NCBI GenBank assembly: GCA_046317855.1
Contig: JBKCVM010000146.1
Coordinates: 1-11,577 of the forward strand
DNA: 11,577 nt
DNA from: CAIOHW01 sp046317855
Lineage (GTDB): Bacteria; Bdellovibrionota; UBA1018
Direction of reading: 5' to 3'
This document shows, piece by piece, positions 1 to 4,767 of the stretch (position 1 is the stretch's first letter; every line of letters starts with the position of its first letter). The position numbers and the translations under genes were made by a program. Under the pieces are notes generated by a model. It worked only from the letters and a program-made list of their open reading frames with translations. It was not told the origin of the DNA and ran no database searches.

Positions 1-142
1 GGCGGATTCCGGCGGCCTGGATGTCGTAGGCCTGGCTGACTGAAAGCTCAGGATGCGCGTGGGTGAGCGGCTTGATCTCACGCGCTTCGAGGCGGGCGGT
101 GTGAAGAAGGGCAGCAAGCGGGTCATGGTTGATGCGGCTCAT
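1..142 (-). CDS. 2-keto-4-pentenoate hydratase / 4-oxalocrotonate decarboxylase family protein (N-terminal part, runs off left edge)
   Basis: Reading the minus strand from an ATG at 142 gives 47 residues, open to the window edge. They include LAALLHTARLEAREIKPLTH and then HPELSVSQAYDIQAAGI. The pattern of a short helix, an I-x-PLT turn, P-x-LSV-x-x-AYDIQ and a following helix is that of the N-terminus of the MhpD/DmpE/DmpH family, which hydrates 2-oxopent-4-enoate or decarboxylates 4-oxalocrotonate. An in-frame TGA lies eight codons upstream and no other start codon lies between, so ATG 142 is the only usable start; no clear Shine-Dalgarno precedes it. Family membership is from recognition of this short stretch. 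The N-terminus alone cannot separate hydratase from decarboxylase. The role is supported by context: 4-oxalocrotonate is the expected end product of the operon at 4090-11550. The catalytic part lies outside the window. Confidence 0.72.
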   Translation of the reverse strand, partial: MSRINHDPLAALLHTARLEAREIKPLTHAHPELSVSQAYDIQAAGIR

Positions 143-191
143 GCGCGCAGATTGCCGGGATGGGGCTCAAAGGGCAAGGTCTGCCCGCCGG

Positions 192-232
192 CAAAAAACA
201 AGCGGCGACCCGGAGTGAATCCGGATCGCCGC
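192..232 (-). terminator. Rho-independent terminator downstream of the exported-protein gene
   Basis: A GC-rich hairpin has outer arms GCGGCGA (202-208) and TCGCCGC (226-232) and inner arms CCGGA (210-214) and TCCGG (220-224). One mismatched pair interrupts the stem and the loop is 5 nt. On the minus strand the hairpin is followed at once by TTGTTTTTT, as an intrinsic terminator needs. It begins 36 nt after the stop codon of the gene ending at 269 and lies about 50 nt before the start of the gene at the left edge, so it should separate the two transcription units. Confidence 0.88.
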
Positions 233-268
233 GGATGAGTGGACCCTGCGGATCGCCTGAGAGTCAAA

Positions 269-1843
269 TCACTCGCTGAGCTGGGGTGCTGCAAGCAGGA
301 TGGCGATGTCGCGCTGGCTCAGCACCTGGCCGTCCTGATCTGCGTCGAGGCCGCCGGAGCGATGAAGGGCCGAGACCAGATCCGCGAAGGCGGCATAGTC
401 CTTTTCGGTTGGGTCGGTCGCAGGTGCCTCGAAGTTTCCGGCAGCCGAATCAAAACGTGACTTGGCTTCCTGCAACAGGGCCTGGATTGCCGGCTGCTGG
501 AGGTACCGCATTTTTGCTGCAAGTACCTTCATCTGGGATTCGGTCGAGGCAAACCTGATCTGAGCTGCATCGGCTGACAGCTCGCCCTTCTTAACGGCCG
601 CTTCGACAATCCTTCCTTCAATCGCCTTGAGGTAATGGGCTCGGGCTAATGGCCGCAAGGCTTCAGGCGTACGGCTCATCTTTGGAAAGAGCTTGAACCT
701 GGCCAGTCGCTTCAGGATCTCGCTGTTGGAGGTATTTTCCTGGGCTCGTTCGGTCTCCTCACGAGAATCCAGCAGCGATTTCACGATTGAAAGCTGGTGC
801 ACCCCCTGCGAGTGCAGGCTGGCCTGGAACTGCCCTGCCTTGAATGGCGCAACCACGCGGGCCAACCGTACCGGAGAGAGCTCCGTGAGGCTGATCCAGG
901 AGGCCATCAGTTGCTTCTGCTGCAGAGTGAGCCTGAGGCTTGAGAGGTCGCCTACCGCCTTAAAAAAGCCAAGCTCGCGGCGGAGCTCGACCGTCGGAAT
1001 CTTAAAGAGTTCGTCTGCGGCGGTTCGGTCGCGGCCCTGGGGGGCTTTTGCGGATGCCATGGCTTCTGCAAGCCTGCTGACGGCGATGAACTCCTCGGCG
1101 AGCTGCCTGTAATTTGCGGCATCCGAGCGCTCGGCGTGCCGTAGAGACAGCGGCAGGGACTCTAGCGACTTAAGGAAGGCCGTGTTCTTGGCCGTGTTTT
1201 CGAGTGCGCCCGCAAATGAGGCCAGGATGCGATCGACGAAAGACTCGAACTGGTTGACCAGAAGCTTCTGGTCCCAGGATTTGCTGAGCTTGTTGGAAAT
1301 GAGCCTCAGCGCCACGGACTGCGGATCCTGCTGGTCCTTCTGGGCAGCGGCCGCTGATTCGAGGGCCGAGATGAAAACATAAAAAGCGCCCAGACGGACC
1401 AGTCTCTGCCGCAGCACGGGGGATATGGAGTCGAGCACGTTGGCTGAAATCGACTGGGTCTTTTCGTCCAGAATCGACTTCAGAATCGACTCATGTCCGG
1501 ACTCCGCGAGCAGCGCCGCCATGTGCGAAAGCGTGTAATCGCTCAAGTTCACCCATCCATCGGCATTTACGTCAAAAATGGCCTTTGCTCTGAGTTCCTG
1601 CAGGCTGATCGAAGGGTCCTGCATCCGCTCGCTGAGCACGACCAACGGGGCGCCCCGTCCGGCAAGTGCTGCCTCGAAGTTCTGTAGGACCTCATTTTGC
1701 GGCGCAGACTTCGAAAGACGCGGATTTGAGGCGATGAACTGGGACGCTTCGAGATCCGGGTTCTGCCTGAAGAACGCGCTCCCTGCGAGGGCGATGGTGG
1801 GTGCCAGTAGTGCGAGGCTGACCAACGAAAAGGTGCGTTTCAT
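269..1843 (-). CDS. Exported protein of unknown function with dockerin/EF-hand-like loops near both ends
   Basis: The 524-residue product is not recognised as a known family. ATG 1843 was chosen because AAGGAG lies 10 nt upstream and the protein then opens with a clear Sec signal peptide: basic MKRT, a hydrophobic core, and an ALA cleavage site near residue 20. An EF-hand/dockerin-type loop spans residues 91-102 (DVNADGWVNLSD), with acidic or Asn side chains at loop positions 1, 3, 5 and 12. A second, weaker loop lies at 500-512 (DADQDGQVLSQRD), with its last acidic residue one position late, only a dozen residues from the C-terminus. The 400 residues between look mainly helical, rich in Ala, Leu, Ser and charged residues, with no transmembrane segment seen. 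Export and calcium binding are inferences. The gene lies 62 nt after the frameshifted lipoprotein gene, possibly in one transcript, and ends at a strong terminator. Confidence 0.8.
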   Translation of the reverse strand: MKRTFSLVSLALLAPTIALAGSAFFRQNPDLEASQFIASNPRLSKSAPQNEVLQNFEAALAGRGAPLVVLSERMQDPSISLQELRAKAIFDVNADGWVNLSDYTLSHMAALLAESGHESILKSILDEKTQSISANVLDSISPVLRQRLVRLGAFYVFISALESAAAAQKDQQDPQSVALRLISNKLSKSWDQKLLVNQFESFVDRILASFAGALENTAKNTAFLKSLESLPLSLRHAERSDAANYRQLAEEFIAVSRLAEAMASAKAPQGRDRTAADELFKIPTVELRRELGFFKAVGDLSSLRLTLQQKQLMASWISLTELSPVRLARVVAPFKAGQFQASLHSQGVHQLSIVKSLLDSREETERAQENTSNSEILKRLARFKLFPKMSRTPEALRPLARAHYLKAIEGRIVEAAVKKGELSADAAQIRFASTESQMKVLAAKMRYLQQPAIQALLQEAKSRFDSAAGNFEAPATDPTEKDYAAFADLVSALHRSGGLDADQDGQVLSQRDIAILLAAPQLSE

Positions 1844-1859
1844 AATGGTGTTTCTCCTT

Positions 1860-1887
1860 GAATGATCCTTTGAGAATGATCTTTTGT
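1860..1887. repeat. Short tandem repeat, two imperfect 14-nt units, in the gap between two minus-strand genes
   Basis: Two 14-nt units, gaatgatcctttga (1860-1873) and gaatgatcttttgt (1874-1887), agree at 12 of 14 positions. They lie in the 62-nt gap between the stop at 1906 and the start at 1843. On the minus strand each unit brings a purine-rich AAAGGA- or AAGGAG-like stretch, so the duplication may have copied part of the ribosome binding region of the downstream gene. Its function is unknown. Confidence 0.5.
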
Positions 1888-1905
1888 TCACGCAAAAAGC
1901 CGGGT

Positions 1906-2992
1906 TTAGTAGGCAAAGGTGTGCCAGTACTCCAGAGGAAACAGGTCCGAGGCCTGGCTTCCCTGCTGAAGAGTGGGAACGGGCTCGAGTTGCCACGATG
2001 CCACGCCGTTGGCCTGCATGCGGAGGGCCGGGTTGCTGTAGAACTCGTCGTTGCTTTGGTCAAAAGTGACAACCCATTGGCCCTGGCTGCTGTAGCTCAT
2101 CGTGCTGCCCGAGAGCGTGGACAGGCCGCGGCCAAAGTAACCGGAGCTTCCATATGGGGTGTTCAGGCTGTTCACGAGCTCGATGCCCACCGGGTAGTGG
2201 ATGCCCACTGAGCTGTAGCTGGTCTCCGGGTCGGCCGGGTCGCTCCCGCTGACCGCACGGCCAGCAAACTTGGCGCCCATTCGAATCGGAAACTCGGGGT
2301 ACTGCAGTCGTGCTTCGACGCTCGAAAGGGTGATGCTCTGGCCGCCGATGAGCTGCTGGCTCTCGGTTGGGACGGATGAGGGGAATCCCATCTCCAGCAG
2401 AGAATCAAATAGAATCACCTGGCCATACTTGCGGATGTTATCGGGTAGGCGCTCCCATCCAACCACCCTGCCCATGTCGATTCCGTCAAACAGGTACTTG
2501 CGGTCTTGGCCGCCCCCCCCCCCAGCGCAACAGGCGTTGGGCGATTCGGCCCACTGGGTGGATGACAGGTGGCTTGCCGCTGTCGGTGCACGTGTCGGCC
2601 TTCTGGTCGTAGGTGGTGGTGCTGTAGTTGAGTTTGGCAAAACGGATCCGCTGGCCTTCAAAAATCAGTGCAGGCTCAAGTTCTGAGCCGGGTTCGTTTG
2701 GATCCGAAACGAGCACGCGTTCTTGAGCGGGATCGATCCGGAACTGGAAGCTCAGGGGGACGCCCACGTTTTGCTGGCGAAGATAGATCTCCTGGGCCAT
2801 CGCCAGCTTGATCTTGTCGCGATAGGTCACCTTGGACCACGCGTGATTGATTTTCTCTCCGTCTACGATGCAGGAGCCGACGACAAAGTTGCGTTCTTGT
2901 TCCTTGCGTCGCGCACAACTTGCGCTGAGAACCGTAAGAGAAATGAGTGCGGCGCCGGTGAGCGCCTGGGTGAGAGAGATTTTTACAGGCAT
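1906..2992 (-). pseudogene. Putative lipoprotein of unknown function, frame broken at a C11 tract (G11 on coding strand)
   Basis: The reading frame starts at ATG 2992 with AAGGA 8 nt upstream. The N-terminus (MPVKISLTQALTGAALISLT then VLSASC) looks like a lipoprotein signal with Cys26, although the residue at -3 is Ser rather than the usual Leu. This frame runs to 2486 and ends in a short unrelated tail after the homopolymer at 2513-2523. The rest of the protein continues in another frame down to 1906 (QDRKYLFDGIDMG...LEYWHTFAY). Removing one G from the G11 run would join the halves as RWGGGGQDRKYLFDG and give 361 residues. The C-terminal half is rich in Ser, Gly, Tyr and Asn, suggesting an extracytoplasmic beta-type domain, but no family is recognised. 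The break could be a sequencing or assembly error, a real mutation, or a phase-variation switch. Whether the joined protein is made cannot be told here. Confidence 0.72.
2513..2523. repeat. 11-nt C homopolymer (G11 on coding strand) at a frameshift
   Basis: Eleven consecutive C residues on the plus strand lie inside the lipoprotein gene, exactly where the coding potential changes frame. Ten or thirteen residues would keep the gene open; eleven does not. Runs this long are prone to slipped-strand mispairing in the cell and also to miscounting by sequencers. Confidence 0.9.
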
Positions 2993-3199
2993 GGTTCAAG
3001 TCCTTTCAGACTTGACCAGCTGTTAAGCACGCCGCGTGCCCAAGTTCTCTTTTTTTTTGATAAAAAAAACCCTGAATTTTCAGTGCTTTACATCCCGGGC
3101 CGGGATGTGTCTTGAATTTTTCTCAGGTGACACTTGGCTAACTTCTGTGCAGCTGTCTAAACATTAGGCAGTGGGTTGGCGGCGGCGAAAGCGGGGGGC
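2993..3199. promoter_or_regulatory. Intergenic leader upstream of the lipoprotein gene, with palindromes and an A/T hairpin
   Basis: No gene is seen here. The stretch holds an 8-bp perfect inverted repeat, CATCCCGG-G-CCGGGATG (3091-3107), resembling a protein-binding operator more than a hairpin because only one base separates the arms. It is flanked by two copies of TTGAATTTT-like sequence (about 3072-3080 and 3112-3120). CTGAATTTTCAG (3072-3083) is a second small palindrome. T9-GAT-A8 (3050-3069) can fold into an all-A/T hairpin. A third hairpin, GCACG-CCG-CGTGC, lies at 3027-3039. On the minus strand CTGAAAATTCAGGG is followed by eight T residues, which might weakly terminate transcription from the MNT gene. 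No convincing sigma-70 promoter was found by eye, but the region must contain the lipoprotein promoter unless the gene is read from upstream. Confidence 0.5.
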
Positions 3200-3571
3200 T
3201 CAAAGGGCAAGTTTGTCGCGCTCAATGCCTGGCCGATAGGACTCGGCAAGCTCCCAGTCCAGGACGAGATCGACGCGGATGGGCAGGGTGCTTTCTTCAA
3301 GCCCCTCGCCGATTTTTGAAAGGAGGGCCGGGAGCGAGGCGTTCGGGCCGGGTGCGTTCGGGCCGGGTGAAACGACCAAAAGGTCGAGGTCCGAAAATTT
3401 TTTAAAGTCACCGCGGGCCCGCGATCCAAAGGCGTAAACCCGAAAACCTGCTTCTTTGAGTGGCGCAATCGCAACTCGGTTAAGGATGTCCCAATGCCGC
3501 GGGGCGAGCCCAAGCTGTGGGGCCGTGGCCTTAGTTTTGCTTTTCGATGGCACGGATGAGGGCCTCGACAT
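3200..3571 (-). CDS. mntA: MntA-like minimal nucleotidyltransferase (MNT) domain protein
   Basis: A 123-residue protein carrying the minimal nucleotidyltransferase signature GSx10DxD: GSRARGDFKKFSDLDL, with Gly49, Ser50, Asp61 and Asp63. A third likely metal-binding Asp lies in RVDLVLDW (Asp101). In the MNT/HEPN group such proteins act as antitoxins, in characterised cases by adding AMP to the partner HEPN protein. Start choice is uncertain: ATG 3571 overlaps the upstream gene by 41 nt, while GTG 3553 has GAGG 9 nt upstream, a 23-nt overlap, and gives 117 residues. Either way translation is probably coupled to the HEPN gene. Just after the DLDLLVV strand the protein contains PGPNA twice in tandem, encoded by an exact 15-nt duplication. 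The gene order, HEPN first and MNT second, is common for this pair. Its action as a toxin-antitoxin module in this organism is inference. Confidence 0.85.
   Translation of the reverse strand: MSRPSSVPSKSKTKATAPQLGLAPRHWDILNRVAIAPLKEAGFRVYAFGSRARGDFKKFSDLDLLVVSPGPNAPGPNASLPALLSKIGEGLEESTLPIRVDLVLDWELAESYRPGIERDKLAL
3339..3368. repeat. Exact 15-nt tandem duplication inside the MNT gene
   Basis: The 15-mer gcgttcgggccgggt occurs twice with no gap (3339-3353 and 3354-3368). It is in frame and adds a second PGPNA to the MNT protein, in the segment following the DLDLLVV strand, so the fold need not be disturbed. A perfect copy suggests a recent event or ongoing length variation. Confidence 0.85.
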
Positions 3572-3914
3572 GGGGTGGAAGCCTCGAGGCGCTCGCGTAC
3601 ACCTTTTCGGCGAGGTCTTCTTTGTAGGTGTGGCTCGAGAGGTTACGGTCATCGACAAACTGGATCCAGGCTTCGGGATCAGCCACCCATCCCAGTCTGG
3701 CGCCTTCACGAAAAAGAGCCTTGGGTGACTGAGGGTCCGGCACGCCGGCCCCCTTGAGCGCCCGCTGCAGCACCTTCCAGCTCAGCTCCACAGTGAATTC
3801 AAAGCGCTGGATGGTGGAGTCCCTGACGATGTCGTCCTTTTTGAGCGCAAGCGCCTCTTTGAGGCGTGCCAGGGCTTTTTTGAGCTCGTCGAGTCGAAGG
3901 TCGGGGGAAGGCAT
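3531..3914 (-). CDS. hepT: HEPN-domain protein, HI0074 / HepT-like (nucleotidyltransferase substrate-binding family)
   Basis: A 127-residue all-helical protein. The HEPN signature RX4HXY is present as RNLSSHTY, with Arg90, His95 and Tyr97, preceded by FVDD as is usual for the HI0074 family. The opening LDELKKALARLKEALAL and the middle RFEFTVELSWKVLQ are also typical. HEPN proteins of this kind pair with an MNT nucleotidyltransferase; some are RNase toxins neutralised by the partner, while others are described only as substrate-binding subunits. ATG 3914 was chosen because family members begin just before this helix. The frame stays open 47 codons further, but that stretch reads as the intergenic region. 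GGAG directly abuts the ATG, too close for an ideal ribosome binding site, so the exact start is not secure. The MNT gene follows with an overlap. Transcription diverges from kynB. Confidence 0.86.
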   Translation of the reverse strand: MPSPDLRLDELKKALARLKEALALKKDDIVRDSTIQRFEFTVELSWKVLQRALKGAGVPDPQSPKALFREGARLGWVADPEAWIQFVDDRNLSSHTYKEDLAEKVYASASRLPPHVEALIRAIEKQN

Positions 3915-4089
3915 CTCCAAGTAAAGTGGCCTACTTTCGTGGGTATGGTCAACTCTTGAACGGAACCCTGGGCTTTGAAAAGATGCGGTTTTTAAAGTCC
4001 CGGGGCCCAGATTCTGGTAGGCAGACGCTGCCAAAGTAGGCAAAAATTCCAGCAAAATAATAAGTTACGTACTAACCCTACCCACGCTC
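3915..4089. promoter_or_regulatory. Divergent promoter region between the HEPN/MNT pair and the kynurenine operon
   Basis: This 175-nt gap must drive both directions. On the minus strand TTGACC (3952-3947) is a good -35-like element, but no clean -10 follows at normal spacing. On the plus strand the stretch before kynB becomes A/T-rich (AAAATAATAAG, 4054-4064), with TACTAA at 4070-4075 as a possible -10. Inverted repeats are seen. CTTTGAAAA (3973-3981) faces TTTTTAAAG (3989-3997), 9-bp arms with one mismatch and a 7-nt spacer. GGCAG-ACG-CTGCC lies at 4020-4032. GCCTACTTT (3929-3937) is matched in inverse by AAAGTAGGC (4033-4041), about 100 bp apart. They are candidate operators for a regulator that is not itself in the window. 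Confidence 0.5.
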
Positions 4090-4767
4090 ATGCCCACTCA
4101 AAGCAGCCAGTTCATTGAGATCACCCCGCGGCTCAGCCCCCGCACCGCCGTCTTTCCGGGCGATCGCGTGTTTGCCCGCAAAGTCGCGATGTCCTTTGAG
4201 GGCGGCCACGCCCTCGAGCTCTCGAGCATCGAGACCACGCTTCATATCGGAGCCCATGCCGATGCCCCCAGTCATTATACTGCCCGCGGCCAGTCCATCG
4301 ACGAGCGCGATCCCATGCTCTACATCGGCCCAGCACAGGTCATCCGTGTGAGCCTTCCGCGCGGTGCCCGAATCACCGTGGCAGACTTGAAGGGCGTTCG
4401 CATCGAGGCGCCTCGCGTGCTTTTTCGCACGGATTCGTTTCCTGATCCCGACTCGTGGAACGGCGATTTCAACTCGCTCTCGCCCGGGCTCGTCGAGCAC
4501 CTGGCCGCAAACGGCGTCAGGCTTGTGGGCATCGACACGCCTTCGGTCGATCCCGCAGACGACAAGGTGCTTGAGTCGCACGCCGCCATTGCAGCCCACG
4601 ACATGGCTGTTTTAGAAGGCCTGGTGCTCGATCAGGTGGATCCGGGAACCTACTTTTTGATCGCCCCTCCACTGAGGCTCGAGGGTGCCGATGCCTCGCC
4701 GGTGCGGGCACTTTTGGTGGGTGCCGATGAGTGGAAGAAAATTGCAGGGAGCTTTGCGCATGGCTGA
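4090..4767 (+). CDS. kynB: Kynurenine formamidase (arylformamidase, KynB type)
   Basis: A 225-residue cyclase-family metal hydrolase that removes formate from N-formyl-L-kynurenine to give L-kynurenine in the cytoplasm. The family's metal-binding and catalytic motif HxGxHxDAPxHY is intact as HIGAHADAPSHY (residues 52-63). The N-terminal ITPRLSPRTAVFPGD, and the later DTPSVDP, SHAAIAAHDMAVLEGL and GTYFLIAPPLRLEGADASPV, are characteristic of KynB. Length is close to the usual 210-220 residues. ATG 4090 is the first start in the frame and gives the expected N-terminus, but no Shine-Dalgarno is visible upstream, unlike most genes behind it. It is the first gene of the operon and overlaps amnC by 8 nt. 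The enzyme that makes its substrate, tryptophan or indoleamine 2,3-dioxygenase, is not encoded in the window. Confidence 0.93.
   Translation: MPTQSSQFIEITPRLSPRTAVFPGDRVFARKVAMSFEGGHALELSSIETTLHIGAHADAPSHYTARGQSIDERDPMLYIGPAQVIRVSLPRGARITVADLKGVRIEAPRVLFRTDSFPDPDSWNGDFNSLSPGLVEHLAANGVRLVGIDTPSVDPADDKVLESHAAIAAHDMAVLEGLVLDQVDPGTYFLIAPPLRLEGADASPVRALLVGADEWKKIAGSFAHG

Noticed and set aside
53..460. Plus-strand small open frames at the left edge (53-238 and 239-460)
   Set aside because: They run antisense to the hydratase-family fragment, the terminator and the end of the exported-protein gene, and the products show no motif.
1906..2661. Separate gene starting at ATG 2661 on the minus strand
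   Set aside because: The first 45 or so codons before the homopolymer read as low-complexity Pro/Thr/Arg, while the competing frame there encodes the end of the lipoprotein N-terminal half. One gene with a frameshift is simpler.
3027..3058. Plus-strand terminator (GCACG-CCG-CGTGC followed by T-rich tract)
   Set aside because: The stem is only 5 bp, the T run starts several bases later, and no plus-strand gene lies upstream of it.
3915..4055. N-terminal extension of the HEPN protein by 47 residues
   Set aside because: The extension crosses the divergent promoter region and its inverted repeats, and HI0074-family proteins start at about residue 48 of that frame.
4685..4759. Upstream in-frame extension of the aldehyde dehydrogenase to ATG 4685
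   Set aside because: The extra 25 residues overlap kynB coding and are not ALDH-like; ATG 4760 has AGGGAG at a good distance and the normal N-terminus.
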